Shown here: one piece after another, positions 52,736 through 62,599 of the stretch
How the letters are laid out: every line of letters starts with the position of its first letter
Numbering within the stretch: position 1 is the first letter of the stretch
Origin: Candidatus Saccharimonadales bacterium
GTDB taxonomy: Bacteria > Patescibacteriota > Saccharimonadia > Saccharimonadales > UBA4665
Direction: 5' to 3'
Length of the DNA stretch: 64,000 nt
Assembly: GCA_036388415.1 (NCBI GenBank)
Contig: DASVRW010000002.1
Span: forward strand, 289,396 to 353,395
Made by a program: the position numbers and the translations under genes
The notes under the pieces: model-generated
The model's database searches: none
Told to the model about the DNA's origin: nothing
What the model saw: only the letters and a program-made list of their open reading frames with translations

Positions 52736-53529
52736 GCTGGCTCCGCAATCAAATTTGCATCGCAGAGCGCTGCAAACCATGATAATGTTACAATCCGAAC
52801 CATTCGCGGCGCTAGCTCGCGTCGTATATCGCGTGTTAGTTTTGGTGTCCAGCCCTGTTCATAAAATCGCACATATAAATCATACGAGGCAATTTCGCGG
52901 GCATAGCGATGAAATATCTCGACAATACCATGCTGCCGGATCGCTATCAGGTCTTCCCGCGTCGGCAGAGCTTTTTTGAGACGCATCGGCGCCATGATCG
53001 AATAGGCTCCGCCTTCAAACATAGCATGGGTCGTCAAAAGTCCTTTTGGACCAATCAGCTGGAAACTGCGCCGTAGTGAATCACGACGGTTGTCGCCTTT
53101 GACGTAGGCCCGCCCAACCAGACCTTTGCGACTATGGCGGACGTCACCACGCAGCGCTTCAAGCTCTTTTTCGTACGGATAATGATGTGCAGGTGTCAAG
53201 CCGTCCACGAGTGCATGAGCCAGCCAGGCAGCTTCAAAACCGCTCCGTATTTCATCCCTGGCAGCCAGTGCAGTTACCAAATTCGTATAATGGTCGCTGA
53301 TAAGATAGTGCAGGCTGGTGTCAGCTTCATCGAACGGATCGATGAAATGCCAGGGCTGCTCAACATTTTCTTTGTTCTTGAGCTTAGCCGCATCTGGACC
53401 ATTGCGGCCTTCAAAATGAATAATTTGCGGCAGCGCCGGGAAAAACACGTCCTTGTCATGCAAAGACAGCAGATGGCGATAGGCGACTTTGTCGATTTTT
53501 TGATGCGCATGGAGAAAAACGGCGTACAT
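52732..53529 (-). CDS. putative zinc-dependent phospholipase C/P1-nuclease-like protein
   Basis: A 265-residue protein, no signal peptide. Histidine and acidic motifs are spaced as in the all-helical zinc phospholipase C/S1-P1 family: HAHQKIDKVAYRHLL near the N-terminus, WHFIDPFDEAD, SLHYLISDHY and the signature-like AAWLAHALVDGLTPAHHYPY. No confident family assignment; a metal-dependent hydrolase is likely. The C-terminal third contains MFEGGAYSIMAPMRLKKALP and is rich in Arg. It is coupled to rsmD by ATGA overlap. Confidence 0.55.
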   Translation of the reverse strand: MYAVFLHAHQKIDKVAYRHLLSLHDKDVFFPALPQIIHFEGRNGPDAAKLKNKENVEQPWHFIDPFDEADTSLHYLISDHYTNLVTALAARDEIRSGFEAAWLAHALVDGLTPAHHYPYEKELEALRGDVRHSRKGLVGRAYVKGDNRRDSLRRSFQLIGPKGLLTTHAMFEGGAYSIMAPMRLKKALPTREDLIAIRQHGIVEIFHRYAREIASYDLYVRFYEQGWTPKLTRDIRRELAPRMVRIVTLSWFAALCDANLIAEPA

Positions 53530-53553
53530 ATGTGTCAGTCAATCCAAATTCTA

Positions 53554-55590
53554 TCAGTTCAAATTAGTCACGGCACTGAGTTTGGCCACTTGACTACTGA
53601 GATAAGGATATTGTAACAAATTCTCCTGCTTGTCGATAAATGTCTGGGCTGCCGTTCGAGCTTTGGCTATCAATTTGCTATCGGTCAGTGAGGCGACACG
53701 CAGGTCGAGCTGCCCGTGCTGCATTGTGCCATATATGGCGCCGGGGCCGCGGATTTGCAAATCGAGCTCAGCCAGTTTAAAGCCGTCAGTCGAACTTTCC
53801 AGGGCTCGCAGCCGGCGGCCCGGCTGTTTTGAGTCGCTCATCATAAGGTAACAGTAGCCTTGGTCTTTGCCACGGCCAACTCTGCCGCGCAGCTGATGGA
53901 TCTGAGCCAACCCAAAGCGCTCAGCACCTTCAATCAGCATGATACTGGCGTTCGGCACATCAACGCCAACCTCAATCACTGTCGTCGATACCAAAATATC
54001 AAGTTTATGCTCAATAAACTGCTGCATAATGGCGTTCTTTTCGTCGGCTTTCATTTTGCCATGCAATAGTCCAACGGTCCGATGCTTAAAATCTTTTTTA
54101 CGTAATACTTCGTACATTTCTTCGGCCGACACCGCCGGCATCATGTCTGACTCAGCGATCAGCGGACAAACCACAAACATCTGACGCCCCTGCGATAGCT
54201 CACTTTCGATCTGAGCATAAAGCTGTGGACGCGAATTGGGTGAAACAATTTTTGTCATAATTTCAATTCTGCCGGGTGGTTTAGCATCGAGTATAGAAAT
54301 ATCCAGCTCACCGTAGAGGGTGAGTGCCAACGACCGCGGAATCGGCGTTGCCGTTAGGCTCAGCACATGCGGCATGTGACCAGCCTTGGATTGCAGTCTG
54401 GCACGCTGTCCAACACCAAAGCGGTGCTGCTCATCAATGATAATGAGTTCGAGTTTCGACATATCAACCGTATCTTGTATCAGTGCATGCGTGCCGATGA
54501 TAAAACGGATATGACCTTTAGCAATGTGTTCATGCGCGCTGCGTTTTTGAGCCGGTTTCATGCCACCGACGAGTAAGCCTACTCGATCGCCGTACCCGAG
54601 CGGTGCGAGTAGACGCTGCAACGTCTCGGCATGCTGTCGGGCTAGTAGCTCGGTTGGTGCCATCAGTGCGACTTGATGCCCATCGTAGAGCACCATGAGT
54701 GCCGCCATGGCAGCTACGACAGTTTTGCCCGAGCCGACGTCGCCTTCGACGAGCCGGTTCATGGGTTGGGTCTTTTGCATATCCTGAAATATTTGCCAAC
54801 AGACTTTGCGCTGCGCGTCAGTCAAATCAAACGGTAAATGCTTTACAAAATTTTTTGCCACTGACTCACGAAATGGCACAGCCGGCGCTTGTTCAAGTTG
54901 CAGATCATATTTATTCCGCAGTGCGGCCAACGTCAGCACAAATACCTCTTCAAACCCAAGGCGGCGTCGTGCTTGCTCGAGATTTTCCATATCCGCCGGA
55001 AAATGCATAGCCATGACTGCCTCGCCCCGGCTCATAAAATGCTCTTGCTCAATTAACCACGCAGGCATCGTTTCAGACAACGTACGGACAAGTGGTACAA
55101 CCTGGCTTAATACTGCGCGGATTTGCCTCGAAGTAAAACCTTTTGTTTCGCGGTAAATTGGCAAAACGCGAGCTGCCTGCAACGGAAAATCGCTTGTCAA
55201 TTCGATTGACGGATTCATAATACTCAGCCGCTGATGACTAAGCTCAAAATTACCGGAAATATAGTAATCTTGGTTGTGTTGCAATGAAGCTGCCCGATAC
55301 GGCTGATTGAACCAGATGAGCCGGACACTACTGGTAGTATCGCTTGCAACCGCCTCGGTTACATGCATCCCGCGTCGTACATAGCGGCCTGAAACCTGCT
55401 TGATAGATGCCTGTATTGTGACAGCGCCTGGCTGCAAGGCTTCAATTGGCGTCAAATGTGAATAATCTTCATAACGCCGCGGATAATAGTCAATCAAATC
55501 ACCGATGGTACGCAGACCGAGAACTGCAAACTTTTTGGCAAATGCCGGCCCGACGCCCTTTAATGCGGTCAACTCAGTCGCTAATGTCAT
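53554..55590 (-). CDS. recG: ATP-dependent DNA helicase RecG
   Basis: A 678-residue RecG. N-terminal wedge/OB domain (ALKGVGPAFAKKFAVLGLRT, then the OB fold to ~residue 150). Helicase motifs: RLVEGDVGSGKTVVAAMAAL (I), LMAPTELLARQH (Ia), IIIDEQHRFGVGQR (II, DEQH), LSLTATPIPRSLALT (III), STTVIEVGVDVPNASIMLI (V), QIHQLRGRVGRGKDQGYC (VI). It rescues stalled replication forks. The ATG at 55590 (MTLATEL) is preferred: a TATAAT box lies 8 nt before it, with no Shine-Dalgarno, indicating a leaderless mRNA. Confidence 0.97.
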   Translation of the reverse strand: MTLATELTALKGVGPAFAKKFAVLGLRTIGDLIDYYPRRYEDYSHLTPIEALQPGAVTIQASIKQVSGRYVRRGMHVTEAVASDTTSSVRLIWFNQPYRAASLQHNQDYYISGNFELSHQRLSIMNPSIELTSDFPLQAARVLPIYRETKGFTSRQIRAVLSQVVPLVRTLSETMPAWLIEQEHFMSRGEAVMAMHFPADMENLEQARRRLGFEEVFVLTLAALRNKYDLQLEQAPAVPFRESVAKNFVKHLPFDLTDAQRKVCWQIFQDMQKTQPMNRLVEGDVGSGKTVVAAMAALMVLYDGHQVALMAPTELLARQHAETLQRLLAPLGYGDRVGLLVGGMKPAQKRSAHEHIAKGHIRFIIGTHALIQDTVDMSKLELIIIDEQHRFGVGQRARLQSKAGHMPHVLSLTATPIPRSLALTLYGELDISILDAKPPGRIEIMTKIVSPNSRPQLYAQIESELSQGRQMFVVCPLIAESDMMPAVSAEEMYEVLRKKDFKHRTVGLLHGKMKADEKNAIMQQFIEHKLDILVSTTVIEVGVDVPNASIMLIEGAERFGLAQIHQLRGRVGRGKDQGYCYLMMSDSKQPGRRLRALESSTDGFKLAELDLQIRGPGAIYGTMQHGQLDLRVASLTDSKLIAKARTAAQTFIDKQENLLQYPYLSSQVAKLSAVTNLN

Positions 55591-55669
55591 ATACAACCAT
55601 TATAAAGAAATATTCGCGCATAATACGGTGAACTACAGATTCCACACACCCGAGCCACATTCTTAAATG

Positions 55670-56458
55670 TTACTTGGCTTTTTTGACGAGCAGAAACACG
55701 CTGGGGCCAAAGTAACTGTGAGCTAGTGCGGGCTGCAGAATTCCTTCGACAGCTAGCATAATGCTTTTCGGAAGGATTTTTTTCAGGCCTGGACTGCGCA
55801 GGTTTGAAACTGATAATATACGTTCAACTTTTAGACCGGCGTGGGCGAGTTGTTTTATGACCGTCTTCGGATTATGATTCACGAAAGCAATTTCATCTTT
55901 GGTCCGGTGCTCGGCGGAGCGGATGTCGACTGGCTGCGTCGGCAGTTTTTTGCGCTGCATGATGTGTTTGACGCGGTTGCGGGCATGGCTGTAATTCGCA
56001 ACTTCAATTATTGCGTAACCATCTGATGCAAGTACGCGGTTGATTTCAGTAAACTCTGCCGAAGGCTCTGGTAAGTGGTGCATGACACGAACCATTGTCA
56101 GCAGATCGACCGAGCTGTCTGCAAATTTCAGATCATCGGCTTGTAATAATTTACGGTCAATTTCCGGGTGATCTTTGAGGTAGTCTTTAGCGATGTCGAG
56201 TTGTTGCTGGCTCGGCTCTGCCAATGTTACTTTAGCAGCATATTTTTCAAGCAATACGCAGAGACGGCCATAACCTCCGCCTACGTCGACGGCATTACGG
56301 AATTTCTTACCCTCTAACAAGCGCTTGACTGCCATTTCTTCGGCGGCATGTTCGTAATCCCGTCCATCCCAATAGTGAAGGTAGTTGTGATTCGGGTCAT
56401 TGTACTGGTCGGCTTTTTTGTGCGTTTTCGAATTCGATAGTTGTGTGGCTTTTTGCAT
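55670..56458 (-). CDS. class I SAM-dependent methyltransferase
   Basis: A 262-residue methyltransferase-11/25 type protein. Motif I is RNAVDVGGGYGRLCVLLEKY, motif II acidic end VTLAEPSQQQL, post motifs SVDLLTMVRVMHHLPEPSAE and LASDGYAIIEVANY. Substrate unknown; the arrangement resembles ubiquinone/menaquinone-type and small-molecule methyltransferases, but such pathways are not seen here. It follows tyrS by 38 nt; a TAAACT box lies 6 nt before the ATG (leaderless-like). Confidence 0.85.
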   Translation of the reverse strand: MQKATQLSNSKTHKKADQYNDPNHNYLHYWDGRDYEHAAEEMAVKRLLEGKKFRNAVDVGGGYGRLCVLLEKYAAKVTLAEPSQQQLDIAKDYLKDHPEIDRKLLQADDLKFADSSVDLLTMVRVMHHLPEPSAEFTEINRVLASDGYAIIEVANYSHARNRVKHIMQRKKLPTQPVDIRSAEHRTKDEIAFVNHNPKTVIKQLAHAGLKVERILSVSNLRSPGLKKILPKSIMLAVEGILQPALAHSYFGPSVFLLVKKAK

Positions 56459-56496
56459 ATTACTAGTTTACACTAACCCTTTATATTTATTTACAA

Positions 56497-57744
56497 TTAC
56501 TGCAGTTCTACTAGCGCTGCGTCCCGGAATTTTTTGCCTTTTTTGACTAACAGCCGGCCATTGGTAAAATCGCTCGATTGCAGCGTCTCGCGGGCTACTT
56601 TTTCACCGTTGATTGCAACCGCATTGCCCTGAATCAGGCGGCGGGCCTCGGACACAGAAGCAGCTAGGCTGGCTGATACGAGTACCTCGAGCAAAGATCC
56701 GTCAGCCGATGAACTAACAACTGGCATTTCGGATCGCAAGATTTGAATAATGCGCTCGTCTGCCTCAGCGATTGGTTGTGCGCCTGTCAGATACTGCGTA
56801 ACTAGCTCAGCCGCTTCCATTTGCTCCGCACCATGGACCAATGCTGTCACCTGGCGGGCCAGTTGGATTTGCGCATAGCGAGCAGATTTATCAGCCTGAT
56901 GCATTGCCATAATTTTATCTACCTCATCTTTTTGCAGTTCAGTTACTATTTTCAGGTAGCCTTCGACACCTTCATCATCGACGTTAATCCAAAATTGATA
57001 AAACTGTGTCGGCGAAGTTTTGGCCGGATCAAGCCAAATAGCGCCGTCTTCGCTTTTTCCGAATTTTTTGCCCGTAGCCTTGTTGATGAATAAGTTTAGC
57101 GTCATGACATCCACGGATGCGCCGCGTGCCCGACGGATTAGCTCAACACCTGATAAGCAGTTTCCCCATTGATCAGATCCGCCGAGCTGCAAGGTAACCC
57201 CTTCAGTGTCGTACAAATGTAGATAATCCATACCTTGCAGGATTGTGTAGCTAAACTCTGTGTAGCTGATGCCTACCCCACCTTCACCAATACGATTAGC
57301 AATATAGTCCCGTTGGACCAGCGGTGTCATGCTAAAGTGCTTACCGATGTCACGGAGAAAGGTCAGCACTGGCAAGTCACGTGTCCAATCAAGATTATTA
57401 ACCAGTTTAAAGTCATGACCGCGCAAAATAATTTGCAGCTGTTCGGCAGCTCGGGCGACATTGTGCGCAATCGTTTCTTCGCTCTGCAGGATGCGTTCTT
57501 TGTCCTTGCCGCCTGGATCGCCAATCAGACTGGTCGACCCACCGGCTAAAAGCACGCCTTTGTAGTTGTGCCTGAGGTAACACTTCGCGAACATCATGGC
57601 TGCAAGATTACCGACGGTCTGCGAATCTGCCGAAGCATCAAACCCGAGATAAAAGGTACGCGGCTCAGTGTCCAGCGTCCGCAAATCGTCGATTGTCGTT
57701 TGATTAACGAAACCCCGCCAGGTCAGTTCTTCGGAAAGTGTCAT
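56497..57744 (-). CDS. tyrS: tyrosine--tRNA ligase with altered HIGH motif
   Basis: A 415-residue class I TyrRS with a C-terminal S4 domain (VSEARRLIQGNAVAINGEKV). The class-I signature HIGH is T43-V44-G45-N46 (ADSQTVGNLAAM), replacing both histidines; the pocket motifs FYLGFDASADS, GGSTSLIGDPGGKDKER and QLGGSDQWGN and the KFGKSEDGAIWLD loop are otherwise normal. It charges the tRNA-Tyr whose gene is at 14125. Its promoter is divergent from that of the PBP gene. Confidence 0.94.
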   Translation of the reverse strand: MTLSEELTWRGFVNQTTIDDLRTLDTEPRTFYLGFDASADSQTVGNLAAMMFAKCYLRHNYKGVLLAGGSTSLIGDPGGKDKERILQSEETIAHNVARAAEQLQIILRGHDFKLVNNLDWTRDLPVLTFLRDIGKHFSMTPLVQRDYIANRIGEGGVGISYTEFSYTILQGMDYLHLYDTEGVTLQLGGSDQWGNCLSGVELIRRARGASVDVMTLNLFINKATGKKFGKSEDGAIWLDPAKTSPTQFYQFWINVDDEGVEGYLKIVTELQKDEVDKIMAMHQADKSARYAQIQLARQVTALVHGAEQMEAAELVTQYLTGAQPIAEADERIIQILRSEMPVVSSSADGSLLEVLVSASLAASVSEARRLIQGNAVAINGEKVARETLQSSDFTNGRLLVKKGKKFRDAALVELQ

Positions 57745-57795
57745 ATATGTGGTCCTTATTTACCGGTGTTGTCTGTTCAGTACGTCTTATCTGCT

Positions 57796-57824
57796 AGTAT
57801 ACCAATTCTGACCAGCTATGCCAT
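57796..57824 (-). promoter_or_regulatory. tyrS promoter with extended -10
   Basis: Minus strand: ATGGCA (57819-57824), 17-nt spacer ending TGG, TATACT (57796-57801). Leader ~45 nt, too short for a T-box. Confidence 0.6.
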
Positions 57825-57892
57825 ATACAGATTGGGTAGGTTTTCGAAAACATAATCTTAAATACTATGGTTAATTTTAAGGTTCAATTTGA

Positions 57893-57898
57893 TATAAT
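57893..57898 (+). promoter_or_regulatory. -10 box of the PBP1A gene
   Basis: TATAAT preceded by TGA (extended -10); the -35 region is weak. Start near 57905. Confidence 0.55.
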
Positions 57899-57942
57899 AC
57901 GGAAGACAAATACAGCAACTTACGGGGGTCTTGTATCATATT

Positions 57943-60900
57943 ATGAATGACATTAACAGAGGTGGTTCAAACGGCCAAAACAGACGCCGCCCTAACAAAA
58001 ACATTTATACAACAAAAAGTGGTAAAACAATCAAACTGCATCAAAGTCTTGGCGAACGAATGCGCGCCCGCAAAAACTTCCGCGCAGCTACAAAAGCAAC
58101 ATACCTGAGTACCCTGCCAAAGAATCCCGTTAAACGGATGTTTTACCGCATGCACCCAAAGCGATTTTTCGCCTACTGGTTTAGCCGTGAAGGCGGTATT
58201 ATGGCCCTCAAAGCGACCGGTATCGGCATTATTGTTTGTTTCTTTCTGGCCGTCGGCGTCTTTGCTTACTTCCGCAAAGATCTTCCAAAGATCAAAGATT
58301 TATCTGGTGATAAAATCGGTGGGAGTATTACATATTACGATCGCACCGGCGAGACAGTCCTATGGCAGGATTACGGTGCCGTCAAGCGCGTCCCTGTCCC
58401 AGGTGACCAAATAACTGATTATATGCGCAAGGCAACCATTGCCATTGAGGACAAGGATTATTACAAACACGGAGCTTTCGATGTCCGCGGTATCTTGCGC
58501 GCCGGTGTCACAAACGTAGCTGGCGGCAGCGCCAAACAAGGTGGATCAACCATAACCCAGCAGCTGGTCAAAATCAATCAAAAGTGGACTAATGAGCGCA
58601 GTCTATCGCGTAAGGTCAAGGAGCTGATATTAGCCGTTGAGCTTGAACGCCAATATAGTAAAGCCGACATCTTAAACGGCTACTTAAACATCGCGCCGTA
58701 CGGTGGTGTAAACTACGGCGTTGAGACTGCTGCCCGCGATTATTTCGGCATTAGCGCCAAAGATCTAACGCTGGCTCAATCAGCTATGCTAGCCTCTATC
58801 CCCAAAGCTCCGACAGCCTACTCACCCTATTCAGATCCGCGGTGGAATCCGTCGGCTACTGACAGCTTGTTTGACGAGGAGGCATTGATTGGACGCCAAC
58901 ACTATATCCTCAAGCAGATGGCAGACCAGCGTCTGATCACTGGCCAGGAAGCGGAAGCTGCCAAAAAGGTAGATATTCTGGCTCAGGTCAAACCATTAGT
59001 ACCGAAGTATTCTGGTATAAAATCACCGTATTTCGTACTCGCAGCTAAGAAGCAACTTGAACAAAAATACGGTGCTGCGACTGTCGACCGTGGTGGCTGG
59101 AAAGTCGTAACGACTATGGACAGTAAGCTGCAAGCAACAGCTGAAGATCTGGTTGCCAAAAACTTAGCTAACGCTAAGCGAGCTGGCGCTGACAACGAGG
59201 CTATCGTGGCCGAGGACGTACAAACCGGACAGATTGTGTCACTAGTCGGTGGTACGGACTTTAATAACACTGAGTTCGGTCAGAACAACTTTGCATCAGG
59301 AATTTTGCTGCCTCCTGGTTCAAGCTTTAAGCCGTATGATTATGCAGCGCTCATCGACAATAGCAGTAATGTCGGAGCCGGCTCCGTCTTCTATGACACG
59401 CAGGGTGCAATACCCGGCTATCCATGTACGCAAAAGCGTGTTAGCACAAAAGAACCGGGCAATTGTTTGCAGAATTACGACTTTGGATATCCAGGTCCGG
59501 TTACGCTCCGCTACGCACTCGGAGGGTCACGGAACGTTCCGGCAGTCAAAGCGATGTTGTCGGCAGTACCGAATGATAACAGCACTGGCCGGGTTAACTC
59601 GATTAATAAAGTTATTTCGACTGCCAGCGCAATGATGGCCAATCCATACGTCAAAGGCAATACATATAACTGCTACAGCGATGAAGCATTGACGAGCAAG
59701 ACACAGTGTTACGGTGCTTCCGCAATTGGCGACGGTGCTTTCCTGCACCTCGATGATCACGTTAACGGTCTATCCACGCTCGCCAGGCTTGGCAACGCGA
59801 TCCCTCGAACCTATATTCTCAAGATTACCGATGCTGGCGGCAAGACTGTTGACGAATTTAAGCAACCGGCTGGCAAGCAGGTCATCAAGGCCGATACTGC
59901 TTACATCGTCAACGATATGGCCAGTGATGCAAATGCCAGCTATCTACCAGCTGCTTTCAAATTTCAAAATCAAAAGAACGGTTGGAAGTTTGCCGTCAAG
60001 ACCGGTACGACGAATGATGGTTACGACGGCCTCATGACAAGCTGGTCATCAAAATACGCAGTTGTTACCTGGGTTGGTCACCATGAACGCAATGTGACGC
60101 TCAGGAGCTCCATGGAGACTCTAACAAGCCCGCTGGCTCGAGGCTGGATGGAGGCTGCACATGCTGACCTAAAGCCGGTTGCCTGGACTAAGCCGGCCGG
60201 ACTGAAGACTTTGCCTGCCTATACAGTCCGCAATAAAGTATCACGGCTCGGCGAAGTCGTACCAAGTCCAACAAACGATTTGTTCCCATCTTGGTATCAG
60301 CCAAAGTCCACCTCAAGTACAAGCCAAACAACGGATAGAGTAAGTAGCAAGGTTGCTACCAGCTGTACTCCGGAACTTGCCCGCCAAACCGCCAGCAACA
60401 GTAATGCAGCCGGTTGGAACATCGATCTGTGGAACGGCGGTAGTACAAGCAGCACGAATACCGCCGGCACATCCAAGGAGACTGATGATGTCCATAGCTG
60501 TAACGACAGCCCGCCGTCAATTACGATTACCTCACCGGCCAACTGTGACGCAGATGATGGCGGCTGTACAATAACAGCAACAGCCAGCCAGGGTACGCAC
60601 GCCCTGACTGACCCAGCCCGGGCTCAGTTCCCCGGCACCGTTAACTTCCTAATCAATGGCCAGGTCGTAAAAACCGCCAATGTGTCTGACTCGCCGAGTA
60701 CCGTATCATTCCAATATACACCGACTGAAAATGGCAACATAACGATTACCGCTCAGGCAATAGACAGTGTCCTGTACCAGGCGACGGATAGCGCAAATTT
60801 TACGGCAGTAGCCTCAAACGTACTGTCGATAACCAGCCCGACGAAGGACGGCAATGTAAGCGGAAACGTGACTGTTAGTTGGAGTGGCGGCAAACCAGGG

Positions 60901-61074
60901 TATATCATAACTGTTACAGGAAACGGTAAATCATCGACTAAGTCGAGTCCCGGTAACTCTATCACATTCAACGACGGCGACATTGGTATTGCCGTACTCC
61001 CTGTTTCTTATACAGCCACCGTCACCGCTGCTGACGGAAAAACATCTTCGGTAACGTTCAAACGCAAATCTTAA
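57943..61074 (+). CDS. class A penicillin-binding protein (PBP1A type)
   Basis: A 1043-residue bifunctional peptidoglycan synthase; a TTG at 57931 is an alternative start. A basic ~85-residue cytoplasmic N-terminus precedes one membrane helix (ATGIGIIVCFFLAVGVFAYF). The GT51 domain has ATIAIEDKDYYKHGAFDVRG (catalytic Glu), GGSTITQQLVKI and YLNIAPYGGVNYGVETAA. The transpeptidase has SxxK in LLPPGSSFKPYDY, SxN-like GGSRNVPAV and KTG in FAVKTGTTNDG. After a Ser/Thr linker (about residues 780-850) come two Ig-like repeats (SPPSITITSPANCDADD... and LSITSPTKDGNVSGNVTVSW). The tails make it longer than usual (~850). Confidence 0.95.
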   Translation: MNDINRGGSNGQNRRRPNKNIYTTKSGKTIKLHQSLGERMRARKNFRAATKATYLSTLPKNPVKRMFYRMHPKRFFAYWFSREGGIMALKATGIGIIVCFFLAVGVFAYFRKDLPKIKDLSGDKIGGSITYYDRTGETVLWQDYGAVKRVPVPGDQITDYMRKATIAIEDKDYYKHGAFDVRGILRAGVTNVAGGSAKQGGSTITQQLVKINQKWTNERSLSRKVKELILAVELERQYSKADILNGYLNIAPYGGVNYGVETAARDYFGISAKDLTLAQSAMLASIPKAPTAYSPYSDPRWNPSATDSLFDEEALIGRQHYILKQMADQRLITGQEAEAAKKVDILAQVKPLVPKYSGIKSPYFVLAAKKQLEQKYGAATVDRGGWKVVTTMDSKLQATAEDLVAKNLANAKRAGADNEAIVAEDVQTGQIVSLVGGTDFNNTEFGQNNFASGILLPPGSSFKPYDYAALIDNSSNVGAGSVFYDTQGAIPGYPCTQKRVSTKEPGNCLQNYDFGYPGPVTLRYALGGSRNVPAVKAMLSAVPNDNSTGRVNSINKVISTASAMMANPYVKGNTYNCYSDEALTSKTQCYGASAIGDGAFLHLDDHVNGLSTLARLGNAIPRTYILKITDAGGKTVDEFKQPAGKQVIKADTAYIVNDMASDANASYLPAAFKFQNQKNGWKFAVKTGTTNDGYDGLMTSWSSKYAVVTWVGHHERNVTLRSSMETLTSPLARGWMEAAHADLKPVAWTKPAGLKTLPAYTVRNKVSRLGEVVPSPTNDLFPSWYQPKSTSSTSQTTDRVSSKVATSCTPELARQTASNSNAAGWNIDLWNGGSTSSTNTAGTSKETDDVHSCNDSPPSITITSPANCDADDGGCTITATASQGTHALTDPARAQFPGTVNFLINGQVVKTANVSDSPSTVSFQYTPTENGNITITAQAIDSVLYQATDSANFTAVASNVLSITSPTKDGNVSGNVTVSWSGGKPGYIITVTGNGKSSTKSSPGNSITFNDGDIGIAVLPVSYTATVTAADGKTSSVTFKRKS

Positions 61075-61179
61075 ACTAACTTACAGAGCAACCGTAACTT
61101 CGTCTAACGGCCAAAACAAGTCTATCGACTTCAAGCGGTAGCTGAAACGTACAATTTCGTAGTATTTTTGCACCGGTGC

Positions 61180-62553
61180 CTATTCTTTTTCAAGAAATTG
61201 ATTCAGTGCTTCACGGACTGATGGCACACCATGCAGAAAATCATCTTTTTTGGCGAGTCGGTTGCTACCTTTCAGCATTGGTCCGATTGCGCAGTCAAAA
61301 CCGAGTTTCTTAGCTTCAGCAATTCGCTTTTCAGCAAACGGTACGTGGCGGACTTCACCAGATAAGCCAAGCTCGCCAAAAACAACTGCATTCTGCTTCA
61401 GCTGCAATCCACGGGCTGCAGAACCGATTGCCATACAAACGGCAAGGTCAGCTGCCGGTTCAGTAATACGCATACCGCCTACTATGTTAATGTATATGTC
61501 TTGTTCAGAAAGATTAAGCTTCGTGCGTTTCTCCAGCATGGCGATAAGAAGATTAATCCGATTGATATCAATGCCACTGGCAGCCCGCTTCGGATAACCA
61601 TAGCTCGATTTATTGACGAGTGCCTGGACCTCTACGAGTAGTGGTCGGGTGCCCTCAAGTGTTGCAAGAACGACAGATCCATCACTGACTTGGCGTTCTT
61701 CCAGTAGCGCTGCGGATGGATTGTCAACTGGACGCAATCCAGAATCTACCATCTCGAAAATACCAGCTTCGCTCGTTGAACCGAAGCGGTTTTTGATAGC
61801 GCGCAGTATTTTGAAGCCACCATATCGGTCACCTTCTAGCTGCAATACAACGTCAACAACATGCTCGAGCACCTTCGGACCAGCAATCGCTCCTTCTTTG
61901 GTAACATGCCCGACCAGCACTACAGCAGTATTGACCTGCTTGGCCGCCGCCATAATCAAATGCGTACTATTTGTAATCTGAGATACGGTACCTGCACTCG
62001 ACGACACGTCGCTCGCGGCAATGGTTTGAATTGAATCTACAATGACAAGTGCATATGTACCACTGGCTATAGTTGCCGCTATGTCATCAGCTGAGGTGCT
62101 GGTAGCTAACTGCAGACCATTACGGGTTGCGCCAAGGCGCTCGGCCCGCAGTCCGATTTGATGCGCTGACTCCTCCCCGCTGATATACAGCACGCTGGCA
62201 TGGCCAGCCACTGCATACGCAAGCTGCAGCAGTAGAGTACTTTTGCCAATTCCGGGCTGTCCGGCAATCAGGTTGACGCTACCAGCCACAATGCCACCGC
62301 CCAAAATAATATCAATATCGGGTATACCTGTCTTCAGGCGTGGTTGGTCTGCGCTAACGAGTTCACTGACTGCTTGCGGGACAAGCGCCCGTCCGGTTGT
62401 GCTAACCCTGCCGCCACTTCCAGTACCGGCCACAATTTGGACTTCCTCTTGCAGAGTATTCCAATCACCGCACTGCGAACAGCGCCCAGCCCAAGCACTC
62501 GACATGGCGCCGCAGTTGGTACAGACATATTTTGGAGTTTGTTTCTTCGCCAT
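61180..62553 (-). CDS. radA: DNA repair protein RadA
   Basis: A 457-residue RadA/Sms. The N-terminal zinc finger is complete (YVCTNCGAMSSAWAGRCSQC, two CxxC pairs), in contrast to the zinc-free RpoC. Walker A NLIAGQPGIGKSTLLLQLAY, the KNRFG motif in AIKNRFGSTSEAGIF and the C-terminal Lon-like domain GELGLSGEVRHVPFAEKRIA follow. It promotes branch migration in recombination. A TATACT box (62563-62568) lies 9 nt before the ATG, so probably leaderless. Confidence 0.97.
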   Translation of the reverse strand: MAKKQTPKYVCTNCGAMSSAWAGRCSQCGDWNTLQEEVQIVAGTGSGGRVSTTGRALVPQAVSELVSADQPRLKTGIPDIDIILGGGIVAGSVNLIAGQPGIGKSTLLLQLAYAVAGHASVLYISGEESAHQIGLRAERLGATRNGLQLATSTSADDIAATIASGTYALVIVDSIQTIAASDVSSSAGTVSQITNSTHLIMAAAKQVNTAVVLVGHVTKEGAIAGPKVLEHVVDVVLQLEGDRYGGFKILRAIKNRFGSTSEAGIFEMVDSGLRPVDNPSAALLEERQVSDGSVVLATLEGTRPLLVEVQALVNKSSYGYPKRAASGIDINRINLLIAMLEKRTKLNLSEQDIYINIVGGMRITEPAADLAVCMAIGSAARGLQLKQNAVVFGELGLSGEVRHVPFAEKRIAEAKKLGFDCAIGPMLKGSNRLAKKDDFLHGVPSVREALNQFLEKE

Positions 62554-62599
62554 AGAACTTGTAGTATAAATCCTTTTATCATTTTACTATTGTCTGCAG

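Noticed and set aside
57745..57795. T-box riboswitch for tyrS
   Set aside because: The predicted leader is ~45 nt, with no T-box sequence or antiterminator.
61170..61179. GCACCGGTGC palindrome at the radA stop
   Set aside because: Short, no T-tract on either side sufficient for termination; probably chance.
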